A stretch of DNA of 64,000 bases from Haloferax namakaokahaiae (GTDB lineage: Archaea > Halobacteriota > Halobacteria > Halobacteriales > Haloferacaceae). The DNA lies in the NCBI RefSeq assembly GCF_042663225.1, contig NZ_JBHTAA010000014.1:34040-98039 (forward strand), given 5' to 3'. Made by a program: the position numbers and the translations under genes. A model generated the notes under the pieces. It ran no database searches and was not told the origin of the DNA. It saw only the letters and a list, made by a program, of their open reading frames with translations. Positions 52,561 through 61,121 of this stretch are shown here, in pieces (within the stretch, counting starts at the first letter, position 1; each line of letters begins with the position of its first letter).

Positions 52561-53802
52561 ATGGACCGGACAGCACCTGATACACTCAATGCCGAGGCTA
52601 TCCGTGAGGACTTCCCTATCCTTGACCGCAAAATAGGTGGCAGCGAGTTAGTTTACTTAGACAACGGCGCGACGAGCCAAACGCCACAACAGGTCATCGA
52701 AGCCATTGTTGACTACTACACACAGTACAACGCCAACATCCACCGGGGCCTTCACACACTTAGCCAGGAGGCGTCTATCGCGTATGAGGAAGCCCACGAC
52801 ACAGTGGCTGATTTCATTGGTGCAGACGGTAGGGAAGAGATAGTCTTCACCAAAAACACGACTGAGGCCCAGAATCTCGTGGCGTACTCGTGGGGCATGA
52901 ACGAGTTAGGTCCTGGCGATGAAATTGTCCTTACGCAGATGGAACATCACGCTTCTCTCGTCACTTGGCAGCAGATGTGTAAACGTACTGGCGCCGAGGT
53001 GAAATATATCCCAATCACAAATGAAGGATATCTCGATATGGAAGCGGCCGAGAGCCTTGTCACCGACGACACGAAACTCGTCAGCGTTTCCCACGTCTCG
53101 AATACCCTCGGAACGATAAACCCCGTGGACGAACTCGCGGCAATTGCTCACGACCACGGTGCTTATCTCTTCGTCGACGGCGCACAGTCGGTTCCAACGC
53201 GTCCTGTCGACGTGGGCGCTTTAGACGCCGATTTCCTCGCATTTTCAGGACACAAAATGTGCGGGCCTACAGGTAGCGGAGCTCTCTATGGCAAGAAGGA
53301 GATCCTTGAGGAGATCGAACCTGCCTTCTATGGGGGCGGTATGATCAGGAAAGTCGAGTACGAAGATTCTACCTGGCACGACCTCCCCTGGAAGTTCGAG
53401 GCGGGGACACCCGGAATCTGTGAAGGGATTGCGCTTGCTGCAGCATGCGAGTATCTTTCGGATATTGGCATGGAGCGAGTTCAATCGCACGAGGAATCGC
53501 TAGCCGAGTACGCTTACGACCAGCTCGCCAGATGCGATGATGTCGAGATATTCGGGCCGCCAGGAAACGACCGTACTGGTCTCGTGTCGTTCGACGTAGA
53601 GGGCATCCATCCCCACGACCTCTCGTCGATCGTCAATGAGCATGGCGTGGCGATCCGTGCAGGCGATCACTGTACACAACCACTTCATGGGACGCTCGGT
53701 GTCCCAGCGTCTGCCCGGGCTTCGTTCTATATCTACAATACTCATGAGGAAATCGACGTACTCGTCGACGTGCTTCATGAAGCGAGGGAAATCTTTCACT
53801 GA
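52561..53802 (+). CDS. Class V aminotransferase, SufS/cysteine desulfurase-like
   Basis: 413 aa from MDRTAPDTLNAEAI. PLP lysine K232 lies in FSGHKMCGPTG and the catalytic cysteine C371 in RAGDHCTQPLHG, both as in SufS; HASLVTWQQM and SVSHVSNTLGTINPV are also conserved. SufS takes sulfur from cysteine for Fe-S clusters, but no sufE, sufBCD or iscU is adjacent. The gene sits among TRAP, hydrolase and VOC genes instead. It could be a housekeeping-type copy or a desulfurase/lyase acting on an imported sulfur or selenium amino acid. Confidence 0.8.
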   Translation: MDRTAPDTLNAEAIREDFPILDRKIGGSELVYLDNGATSQTPQQVIEAIVDYYTQYNANIHRGLHTLSQEASIAYEEAHDTVADFIGADGREEIVFTKNTTEAQNLVAYSWGMNELGPGDEIVLTQMEHHASLVTWQQMCKRTGAEVKYIPITNEGYLDMEAAESLVTDDTKLVSVSHVSNTLGTINPVDELAAIAHDHGAYLFVDGAQSVPTRPVDVGALDADFLAFSGHKMCGPTGSGALYGKKEILEEIEPAFYGGGMIRKVEYEDSTWHDLPWKFEAGTPGICEGIALAAACEYLSDIGMERVQSHEESLAEYAYDQLARCDDVEIFGPPGNDRTGLVSFDVEGIHPHDLSSIVNEHGVAIRAGDHCTQPLHGTLGVPASARASFYIYNTHEEIDVLVDVLHEAREIFH

Positions 53803-53807
53803 GCGGG

Positions 53808-54758
53808 TTAGTTGCCAAAAGTATCCCGTAAGTCACACCCCACGTCCTCTATTGCATCCCGCGCGGGCGAGAGTTTTCTTGGCCCGTTGAGCCGACTCAT
53901 AAACCCGTGAATCATCTGTTCGTAGTTTCGATATCGAACAGCCACACCAGCCCTGCGAAGACGCTCAGCATACCGCCGTCCCTCATCTCGAAGCGGATCG
54001 AACCCTGCTGTTAGAACAGTTGCCCGGGGAAGCTTGGAAAAGTCACACGCCCTGAGAGGGGATGCATACGGATTGTTACCACAGAGAGGATGTGGAAGGT
54101 AGTGTCTCCAGAACCATCGCATGTCAGAATCGGAGAGCAGGTATCCCTCTCCGTTTTCCGCATACGACTTTGTTTCGAAGGAGAAGTCAGTGGCAGGACA
54201 CATGAGGACCTGATAGTCGATATCGGGGTATCCCTCGTCTCTTGCCACCTGTGTGACCACAGCAGCCAGATTCCCGCCGGCACTGACGCCAGCAACGGCG
54301 AGCCGGTTAGGATCGGCCCCGATGGACTCGCCGTTTTCTGTAGCCCAAACGACCGCCTCGTAGCAATCTTCGATGGCTGCTGGGAACGGATTCTCCGGAG
54401 CCAACCTGTACTCAACTGAGACTACGATGGCGTCCGCGGTGTTGGTCAGTACTCGACAAAGCGCGTCGTGAGTATCGATGTTACCTAGTACCCAACCACC
54501 TCCATGATAGAATACTACCACGGGGTGTGGTCCCTCACTCATCGGTTTGTAAATCCGAATCGGGATCTCGCGTTCGGCTACCTCAATTTCTCTGTCACGA
54601 ACGGCTTCGACCCGTTCGACGTCAGAATTGCCCGTCAGTGAACTCTCTTGCTGCTGTCTAGCCTCTTCGACAGAGAGTGCGTCTAAGGGCTGGGAATTTT
54701 CCTCGAGATGATGAATCAACTCTCGAACCTCTCGTGACGGGTGCCGGTCGCGAGTCAT
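53808..54758 (-). CDS. Alpha/beta hydrolase, HSL-type esterase
   Basis: 316 aa. It has the oxyanion motif FYHGGGWVLG (H85), nucleophile elbow GVSAGGN with S159, an aspartate in TAGFDPLRDEG and a histidine in QMIHGFMSRL, completing the triad of the hormone-sensitive-lipase family. The enzyme hydrolyses short esters or lactone-like substrates. It is convergent with the SufS-like gene (5 bases between stops) and in line with the VOC gene upstream. Confidence 0.85.
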   Translation of the reverse strand: MTRDRHPSREVRELIHHLEENSQPLDALSVEEARQQQESSLTGNSDVERVEAVRDREIEVAEREIPIRIYKPMSEGPHPVVVFYHGGGWVLGNIDTHDALCRVLTNTADAIVVSVEYRLAPENPFPAAIEDCYEAVVWATENGESIGADPNRLAVAGVSAGGNLAAVVTQVARDEGYPDIDYQVLMCPATDFSFETKSYAENGEGYLLSDSDMRWFWRHYLPHPLCGNNPYASPLRACDFSKLPRATVLTAGFDPLRDEGRRYAERLRRAGVAVRYRNYEQMIHGFMSRLNGPRKLSPARDAIEDVGCDLRDTFGN

Positions 54759-54852
54759 AGATGTACCTCACAACTGATGCAAGCGGTTCGCCATCTCGCC
54801 TGGCCCTGTCTATCGTAGCCGGTTTGGTTCTGGTTTACGATGTGACCCGTAC

Positions 54853-55353
54853 TCATAGTGTGTCGGGACCGGCTAGATGCATCTGTTCATGGCTGTGCGA
54901 ATATATCTCGATCAGATTTCCGTAGGGGTCTTTACAGTACGTTAGCAGGTGGTCTTCGTCTTCCTCATGCAACCGCCATATGTTCGAGTAATGTTCTCCT
55001 CCGCTCTCGTCGATTCTTTCGGCAAGTTCCTCGACGTTTGGATCGACGACGCAAACGTGAAAGAATCCGGGTTGCTTGATATCGGTAGTATTCGACCCCT
55101 CGGTGCCAGAAAATTCGAAGAACTCGATCCCGATCTTGTTTCCCGTAATCAGATGGGCGACCCTCATCTCAGAAAATTCACCGAGGACATCAAGAGCCCG
55201 TTTGCCTCCGTAGCCGTCTCTTTCGGTCGCAGTACGAGGTCCTTTGAGAAGTGACCATCCGAAGACGTCCTGATACCAGTCGATCGCTTCCTCAATATCG
55301 GAGACTGTGATACCGATATGAGTTAGACTATGTGGATATGGCTTTTCGATCAT
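54853..55353 (-). CDS. VOC-superfamily protein, dioxygenase/lactoylglutathione-lyase type
   Basis: 166 aa from MIEKPYPHSLTHIGITV; an in-frame ATG at 55368 is also possible. Two VOC modules with ligands H (LTHIGITV), E (KIGIEFFEF), H (FFHVCVVD) and E (GNLIEIYSH). The KDPYGNLIEIYSHS ending fits extradiol dioxygenase-like and methylmalonyl-CoA-epimerase-like branches. It precedes the hydrolase gene on the same strand, suggesting sequential steps of a pathway on an unknown acid. Confidence 0.75.
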   Translation of the reverse strand: MIEKPYPHSLTHIGITVSDIEEAIDWYQDVFGWSLLKGPRTATERDGYGGKRALDVLGEFSEMRVAHLITGNKIGIEFFEFSGTEGSNTTDIKQPGFFHVCVVDPNVEELAERIDESGGEHYSNIWRLHEEDEDHLLTYCKDPYGNLIEIYSHSHEQMHLAGPDTL

Positions 55354-55584
55354 GATTATTCGAGGCACAGATCCAACAAATACTTTGGGGGCTATTCTAT
55401 TGCAGATGAAGAGTTGTTTGAGGAAACAACAGGATTAGACCACATCTTCCATACAGGGTGTCGCCTTCATTCAGAATGTTGCCCACGCGAGAATCTACTA
55501 CCCCTGAGATCGAGCGAGTTAGAGGGTCTAACCGAATGTTCCGAGAGCAAAGATTTAATAATGGATGATTGAGTGTGGTTATTT

Positions 55585-56064
55585 ATGGCTCAGGATTGGT
55601 TTGATAAGCTCTCAATAGCAGTAGGGGTATCACTGCTAGGAATAATCCTACTCGTCGGAATAATACAGATCCTCAACCGGTACGTCGGAATCCCAATTAA
55701 CCTAAATTGGACGTTTGAGGTGGCGAGGACGTTCCTTGCTTTCTTGACACTCGCTGGGTTACCGTACTTGTTTAAACACGACTCAGACATTTCGTTTCTC
55801 CCAGTTCTTCAACGAATCACGACACGTACAGATTCGTTTCTTTTACTAAGAAATGTGATCTTGTTAGCGTTCTCAGTTATCATGGTGTGGTCGTCCTACC
55901 TCGCAAATAATGTCACAGGAGACGTGGGTCTCCCCATGATTGGCTGGTTCAAAGTTGGTTGGGGCTTTATGTTCCTCGGACTGAGTTTCGCACTCCTCTT
56001 TGTGTACGTGTTGATCGACACGCGTGACAGACTTAAAGTAATCAAAGGAGAAGCAAATGTCTGA
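55585..56064 (+). CDS. dctQ: TRAP transporter small permease (DctQ)
   Basis: 159 aa from MAQDWFDKLSI at 55585. Four membrane helices (VGVSLLGIILLVGIIQILN, the WTFEVARTFLAFLTLAG segment with the family's conserved E-x-x-R, LLLRNVILLAFSVIMVW and WGFMFLGLSFALLFVYVL). It scaffolds the DctM subunit. It overlaps dctM by 8 bases. TRAP uptake uses the sodium gradient, in keeping with a halophile. Confidence 0.85.
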   Translation: MAQDWFDKLSIAVGVSLLGIILLVGIIQILNRYVGIPINLNWTFEVARTFLAFLTLAGLPYLFKHDSDISFLPVLQRITTRTDSFLLLRNVILLAFSVIMVWSSYLANNVTGDVGLPMIGWFKVGWGFMFLGLSFALLFVYVLIDTRDRLKVIKGEANV

Positions 56065-57355
56065 ACTGTTACTAGCGGCATTTATCGGGTTGCTGATGCT
56101 GTTTTACGCGATTGGCATCCCTGCTGCCTACTCACTAGGTGTGACGGTCATAGTGATTATGCTCTTGCCCATCGGGCCACCGTTGAACCTTACTGTACTC
56201 ACACAACGTGTCTGGGCAGGAATGACCTCTTGGGTTATCCTGGCAGTTCCATTTTTCCTATTAGCAGGGAGAATAATGAACGAAACAGGAATCACAGACG
56301 ACATGTTCGACTTTGCTACAGAACTCGTCGGCCCACTACGTGGCGGGCTTGCGCAAGTGAATGTCGTCGTCAGTCTGATCTTCTCCGGAATGAGCGGATC
56401 CGCAGTAGCCGATGCCGCTGGTATTGGTACCGTCGAGTACGAGGCAATGACATCGAACGACTATGATGGCAAGTCTGCGATTGGTATCACTGGTGCATCC
56501 GCGATTATCGGCCCGATCATTCCGCCAAGTATCCCAATTATCATCTACGCTGTGCTAGCCCAGGAATCAATTGGCACTCTCTTTATTGCTGGTGTCGTCC
56601 CTGGGCTTCTCCTTGCCCTCAGCATGATGGTGACCATCTTTTATTTAGCCTGGAAGCACGAGTGGCCTGGAGGGAAATCGTTCCGTGCCTCGAGGCTGTT
56701 CGAGACCTTCGTAAAATCAATTCCTGGACTTCTTGCTCCAGGTATCATTATTGGTGGTATCCTTGGTGGATTCTTCACTGCTACCGAAGCAGCCCTCGTA
56801 GCAGTTGTCTATGCGCTTTTACTCGGGTTCTTGTTCTACAAATCTATTACCTTGACTGACCTCTATCACGTCGGAAAGGATACCTTCGAGGATACAGCTA
56901 GTATCGTCGTCATTTTCGGATTTGCGAATCTATATGCCTATTGGCTTACGCTTGCTGGAATACCAGCACTAATTGGGGACGCTATTGTTGGATTCTCTCC
57001 GAGTCCGGTAATTACAATGCTGGCCTTGTCTCTGATCCTCCTCGTTCTAGGGACGTTCATGGAGGGAACTGCGGTCCTCCTGATTATGGTCCCGATGTTA
57101 GCACCACTGTACCCCGAATTAGGAATTGACCCGATTCACTTCGGAATTGTAATGGTACTGACGCTCATGTATGGCCTCATTACTCCGCCATTCGGTCTAA
57201 TCCTGTTCGTACTCGAACGGATTACTGATGAATCTCTAGACGAAGTCATGCGTGCCATGATTCCGTACTATCTTCCGCTGGCAATTGTACTTCTCTTGGT
57301 CATCGTAGTCCCTGGTATCGCCTTAGCGCTTCCCAGAGCTGTCGGTCTACTCTGA
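56057..57355 (+). CDS. dctM: TRAP transporter large permease (DctM)
   Basis: 432 aa, about 12 hydrophobic segments. Conserved landmarks are GMSGSAVADAAGIGTVEYEAM and GPIIPPSIPIIIYAVLAQESIGTLFIAGVVPG in the first half and GTFMEGTAVLLIMVPML, FGIVMVLTLMYGLITPPFGLILF in the second (each quoted as separate pieces). It is the sodium-coupled elevator subunit of the TRAP system with DctQ and the DctP protein at 50082. Translation is coupled to dctQ. Confidence 0.9.
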   Translation: MSELLLAAFIGLLMLFYAIGIPAAYSLGVTVIVIMLLPIGPPLNLTVLTQRVWAGMTSWVILAVPFFLLAGRIMNETGITDDMFDFATELVGPLRGGLAQVNVVVSLIFSGMSGSAVADAAGIGTVEYEAMTSNDYDGKSAIGITGASAIIGPIIPPSIPIIIYAVLAQESIGTLFIAGVVPGLLLALSMMVTIFYLAWKHEWPGGKSFRASRLFETFVKSIPGLLAPGIIIGGILGGFFTATEAALVAVVYALLLGFLFYKSITLTDLYHVGKDTFEDTASIVVIFGFANLYAYWLTLAGIPALIGDAIVGFSPSPVITMLALSLILLVLGTFMEGTAVLLIMVPMLAPLYPELGIDPIHFGIVMVLTLMYGLITPPFGLILFVLERITDESLDEVMRAMIPYYLPLAIVLLLVIVVPGIALALPRAVGLL

Positions 57356-57515
57356 GGGTCGCGTTCTGGAACTATTCCCCTTGAATCAATCGGGTTACAG
57401 TGGACGTGTTTTTGATGGTGATACCTTCTATCGACACAAATTGACAAATCGAGAGAAGCAGGTGACTCTGAAGCCAGTGAAGGGGGTTCTAAAGTTTTAG
57501 AGACAATGAGTGGAG

Positions 57516-58469
57516 TTACTGCCTTTCGAGTCGGTTTACGTCGGTAAGGATCGTTGACGCTACTTCCGTGCTTGTCGCTGCAGAACTTGTGACATTCACC
57601 TGACCGGCGTCCTGAATGTCTAGCTCAACTACCGTCTGTGGGCCAGTTACTGCGAGTGGACTATTTTGAGGAACTGTACGAGGAGCGACTCGAAGTTGTC
57701 CATCGCGGACTTCGCCTAGTAAGCGAACCGTCTTTCCGTCTTCTCGAGCCAAATTGAGGGCACTCCCGGGGATTTCGGTAATGCCCTCAATACTAACATC
57801 GTCGACTGTGAACTCCGTATCTGACTCAGCAAGAACATTTGCTAGAATACTACAGGTGAGTGCAGTATCGGTCCCCTCGACATCAAATGTGGGGTCAACC
57901 TCAGCAATTCCGAGGTCCTGCGCTTCAGCGAGTACATGTTCGTATCCCAATCCTTCAGCAGTCATGCGAGAAAGAATGAAATTGGCTAGCCCGTTAAACA
58001 CACCTTTTATACTAATCACACGATCCGGACCGACGTCGTGAATCGTCGAGAGAACGGGTATCGGTCCACCGATAGTTGCCTCGAACAGGACTTCACCAGC
58101 ACTGTTCTCCTCAAGTTCTCGGACATCACGATAGCGTTGTGCCATTGGACTTTTATTTCCAAGGACTACGTGGCGGTCGCGTCGGAGAGCCGTCGCAATA
58201 TGATTGAAAGCAGGCTCGGCATCACCGAGTGTAGATGGAGTCACCTCGACGAGGCAGTCATATTCTGCCTCAAGAGCAGATTCTGATTCTTCATTACCTA
58301 TTGTCCCAGATTCTCTCTTATCTTCGAGTACAGCGTGGACGTCCACTCCAGATGCATCGGTTACGGCGCTGGTAGAATCTGATATTGCAGTGACTGTATG
58401 ACCATAGGAATCTGCGAGTTCAGCGACACGCGAACCAACTGTACCGGCTCCAATAATTGAAAGCTTCAT
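57516..58469 (-). CDS. hom: Homoserine dehydrogenase, catalytic part without ACT domain
   Basis: 317 aa. N-terminal Rossmann GAGTVGSRVAEL, VVLGNKSPMAQRY (the NK motif of the family), ISIKGVFNGLANFILSRM and the DVEGTDTALTCSILANVL core, as in homoserine dehydrogenase. The last ~60 residues are a small remnant domain rather than a regulatory ACT domain, which is instead encoded by the overlapping upstream gene. It reduces aspartate semialdehyde to homoserine for threonine and methionine. As an accessory copy among catabolic genes, it may act on a related semialdehyde. Confidence 0.8.
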   Translation of the reverse strand: MKLSIIGAGTVGSRVAELADSYGHTVTAISDSTSAVTDASGVDVHAVLEDKRESGTIGNEESESALEAEYDCLVEVTPSTLGDAEPAFNHIATALRRDRHVVLGNKSPMAQRYRDVRELEENSAGEVLFEATIGGPIPVLSTIHDVGPDRVISIKGVFNGLANFILSRMTAEGLGYEHVLAEAQDLGIAEVDPTFDVEGTDTALTCSILANVLAESDTEFTVDDVSIEGITEIPGSALNLAREDGKTVRLLGEVRDGQLRVAPRTVPQNSPLAVTGPQTVVELDIQDAGQVNVTSSAATSTEVASTILTDVNRLERQ

Positions 58470-58987
58470 TTGTTGCCACCCCCAATGTTGTGTGGCTCGA
58501 TAACCCGAAGATCTTTCTCATCCGCAATTTGACGGACGACCTGCATCGTTTTATCGACTTCACCCATTGCTGTCGCCACCCTAAGCCGTGCACTCGAAAT
58601 ATCGTGAGTGCCCTGAGGTGCTGAGAGTGAAAGCTCAGTAATCGAGGTATTTGTCTCTTCACGGATTCGTTTCAAAGTGTCTGAAAGGCCTGTATCAACA
58701 AGATGTCCGTAAAGTATCATTGTGAGAGATTCACTATACCGCTCGGCGCCAGCTTGTACGACATTGATACCTTCAGCACGGAGACCAGCTACAATCTCTT
58801 TGAATCTTTCCGGAGTGGCCTCGACATCAACTTCTACTGGTATGTGTCCACGGGGGGTTATATTTCCCCTTTCGTGAAATATTGAGAGGAGGTTACCTCC
58901 ATTGTCAGCAATTGGTTGAAGTGCTCTGAACAGTTCACCCGGCTCGTCGACAAGTTCCAATCGAATTGTGTGTGTGTGCGTTTCCAT
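58466..58987 (-). CDS. ACT-domain amino-acid-binding regulatory protein
   Basis: 173 aa from METHTHTIRLEL at 58987 (ATGs six and fifteen bases upstream are alternatives). Residues 7-75 form an ACT fold (LVDEPGELFRALQPIADNGG, VDVEATPERFKEI), and a second ligand-type half follows. It overlaps the homoserine dehydrogenase gene by ATGA, so it is its trans-acting feedback subunit in haloarchaea. It binds an amino acid, likely threonine or a product of the pathway. Operon order ACT then Hom is the usual haloarchaeal one. Confidence 0.8.
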   Translation of the reverse strand: METHTHTIRLELVDEPGELFRALQPIADNGGNLLSIFHERGNITPRGHIPVEVDVEATPERFKEIVAGLRAEGINVVQAGAERYSESLTMILYGHLVDTGLSDTLKRIREETNTSITELSLSAPQGTHDISSARLRVATAMGEVDKTMQVVRQIADEKDLRVIEPHNIGGGNK

Positions 58988-59002
58988 GCTCATTTCATTC
59001 AT

Positions 59003-59390
59003 TGCGTGATGATTTCAGCCCACAGTTTGTGTAGGCATTGGTTGTGCCACAATCTGCCGTTTAATACTATATAAGTCATATCCAACGGGAACGATTGCCA
59101 TCTAAATTCACAGACATCCCTGCTTATGTCGAGTTATAATTGGATGTATTGAATTTAGAAACGGACATCCCTATTTCCTTTTTGTCCAATAAAAACCTTT
59201 TAAAAAAACTTTACGCAAACATATTGGGATAAATATCCAACAACAAAGACCAATCGTCACTATTTCCATATTTCATACACTCGGGGAGTTACAATACAAA
59301 TGGGACATATGAACAGATATGGGCCACAGATTGGAAAGAGGATATTGTGACTGCTATAACCTTTTTAGGCTCGGAGTGGAAATACAAATC
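59003..59390. other. Very AT-rich intergenic region with promoter
   Basis: Runs of A and T (59190-59220) and two copies of GACATCCCT (59113-59121, 59164-59172) but no gene. An 18-base promoter-like box AACCTTTTTAGGCTCGGA at 59358-59375 precedes the next gene and is nearly repeated in front of the gene at 60147-60890. Confidence 0.5.
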
Positions 59391-60104
59391 ATGGAGTTCA
59401 CCGAGCTTGTTCTCGCGGGAATCACCCGTGATATTCAGAGTGTAACGGATGGCTTTTCGTATGCCGATGCAATCGCATTTCACGTATCCAGCCAAGAGGA
59501 GGTGTCCAACTTAGAAAAGTACAGTGGTGAGCTCCCAGTTATCCTGACAAGTTGGACCAATGAAGATGATTCCCATTACGATAACCAAGGGGACCTGCAT
59601 TTTCTCAAATCTGCGGTAGATACCGACTTAGTAGAAGCAGTTGACCTTGAATATGAGTTAGTAAAAGATAACGACTCCATCATTCCATCAATCCAAGACG
59701 ACAGGCTTGAAATTGTCATATCTTACCGAAACCATACTGAGACACCTGATCTCTCAACTCTACATTCAATCATCAACGAGGCTGCAGAGTACGGTGATAT
59801 CGTGTATCTAGAGACAATGGCCAGCGAACAAAGAGATGCACTCACACTTCTTACTGCCTTATCTGAGGCAACCCAAGATGGAGTAGTAATCGGTGGGGCT
59901 TGTTTGGGTGAAGTAGGGCGACATACCCAAGTCATTGCAAGCTCATACGGCTCTAAATTGATTTATGCTCCACTGACGGAAAGTAAAAAGACAGAGTCTC
60001 TTTCTCAATTCTCGTTGAAAAAGGTTTCAGAACTAATACAGGAAACTGAGAAGACGACTACTCTCCATGAGAAGATCACAAATCCAATGGTGAGAGAAGA
60101 ATAG
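59391..60104 (+). CDS. Type I 3-dehydroquinate dehydratase homologue lacking catalytic residues
   Basis: 237 aa from MEFTELVLAGITRD at 59391. It aligns along its length with the neighbouring protein encoded convergently (YGDIVYLETMASEQRDALTLL against YGDIAKVATYAENNADALRML; GACLGEVGRHTQVIASSYGSK against GISMGELGSHTRVVAPLYGSK). The Schiff-base lysine is replaced by Y139, the catalytic histidine by R113, and the substrate-binding E-x-R and T-x-R positions are lost. A dehydratase is unlikely. It may be a regulatory or assembly partner of the intact paralogue, or bind an intermediate. Confidence 0.7.
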   Translation: MEFTELVLAGITRDIQSVTDGFSYADAIAFHVSSQEEVSNLEKYSGELPVILTSWTNEDDSHYDNQGDLHFLKSAVDTDLVEAVDLEYELVKDNDSIIPSIQDDRLEIVISYRNHTETPDLSTLHSIINEAAEYGDIVYLETMASEQRDALTLLTALSEATQDGVVIGGACLGEVGRHTQVIASSYGSKLIYAPLTESKKTESLSQFSLKKVSELIQETEKTTTLHEKITNPMVREE

Positions 60105-60146
60105 ATACACGCCCGCAAATTACTTTGGAGGGTTCAGCCCAGATTC

Positions 60147-60890
60147 TCAATCTGTTGTTGTAACACTTTGAATATCTGCTTTGGCCTCATCAATATCTGA
60201 AACCTGGATGTCTTTCTGATCAGACACACTCAGCGTCTTGATCATGGACTCCAAGTCGTGAATCGGTATCTGACCAGGTGCGTACTCACTCTTATCTGAC
60301 TTCAGTGGTGCATAGCCAATCTTCGATCCGTAGAGGGGAGCTACTACTCTCGTATGACTACCAAGTTCACCCATTGAAATTCCAGCAACATCTATTCCTT
60401 TACTCGTTGAGGTATGTACGGATTGGAGCATTCTGAGCGCGTCAGCATTATTTTCCGCATACGTCGCAACCTTCGCAATATCTCCGTAGCGTGCACACTG
60501 CTCAAAGATTGCGTCCAACGTTTCCTTATCTGGTGTATCTTCGAAAGCGTGGAACGAGATAATAATCTCAACACCGTTATCCCGAAACTCTGGGATCACC
60601 CATTGACTCCCTCTTGCGGTCTCTAACTCAATATCAACCATCTCGACAGCATCGAATTCCGATGCAGTGAATAATCGGTCCAATCGACCAGTATCCAAAG
60701 CCTGACCTCCAAACCAATGTGCCCGGTTTGTTGCAATAATCGATAGTTCGCCGTCGTATTCTGAAAGTTGTGTTATCGGATCCTCGGCTTTGTCCATCCG
60801 AAATTCAAGGACGTCTGCCACATCTCTGACTTGGGGCTCACGTGTCAGATCGTTTGTTGTGGCAGCGAGAACGAACCCGTCCAAATTCAT
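60147..60890 (-). CDS. aroD: 3-dehydroquinate dehydratase, type I (AroD-like)
   Basis: 247 aa from MNLDGFVLAATTND. TIM-barrel family features are present: VLEFRMDKAE (substrate-binding E-x-R), IATNRAHWFGGQ, IISFHAFEDTP with H114, GDIAKVATYA with K140 (Schiff base) and SMGELGSHTRVVAPLYGSKIGYA. It converts 3-dehydroquinate to 3-dehydroshikimate. It shares a near-identical 18-base promoter box with its degenerate paralogue (60907-60924). As an extra copy on an accessory segment, it may serve quinate or shikimate degradation rather than biosynthesis. Confidence 0.75.
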   Translation of the reverse strand: MNLDGFVLAATTNDLTREPQVRDVADVLEFRMDKAEDPITQLSEYDGELSIIATNRAHWFGGQALDTGRLDRLFTASEFDAVEMVDIELETARGSQWVIPEFRDNGVEIIISFHAFEDTPDKETLDAIFEQCARYGDIAKVATYAENNADALRMLQSVHTSTSKGIDVAGISMGELGSHTRVVAPLYGSKIGYAPLKSDKSEYAPGQIPIHDLESMIKTLSVSDQKDIQVSDIDEAKADIQSVTTTD

Positions 60891-60906
60891 GGTATACCAT
60901 ATAGGG

Positions 60907-60924
60907 TCGAAGCATAAAAAGGTT
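60907..60924 (-). promoter_or_regulatory. Promoter box shared by both AroD-like genes
   Basis: Reads AACCTTTTTATGCTTCGA on the minus strand, 15 of 18 bases identical to 59358-59375 (AACCTTTTTAGGCTCGGA). Both boxes begin 33-34 bases before their start codons. The T-run is the probable TATA-like core. Confidence 0.55.
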
Positions 60925-61080
60925 CGATACACATGAGATAATCGCCAACCCTCAGACTAAGCGTCTAATGGCAAGAGATCAACAGTCACATTTCAGACTA
61001 ACCGCTGATATCCGAATCTGAGACCCCACTGTTTCCGGAGAACCAGTTGTTCAACTGTGTCCTCAATCAAACTGGTAGCC

Positions 61081-61121
61081 TTAACCAACAAAAGACCACA
61101 CTGTCAAGCTTTGTTGGTTAA
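61081..61121. repeat. Inverted repeat TTAACCAACAAA / TTTGTTGGTTAA
   Basis: Arms at 61081-61092 and 61110-61121, 17 bases apart, abutting the stop codon of the ArdC-like gene. It is the same element as at 7430-7470 and 9713-9755, 50 kb away. It could be a terminator in this place, but the repeated sequence indicates a specific binding site. Confidence 0.65.
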
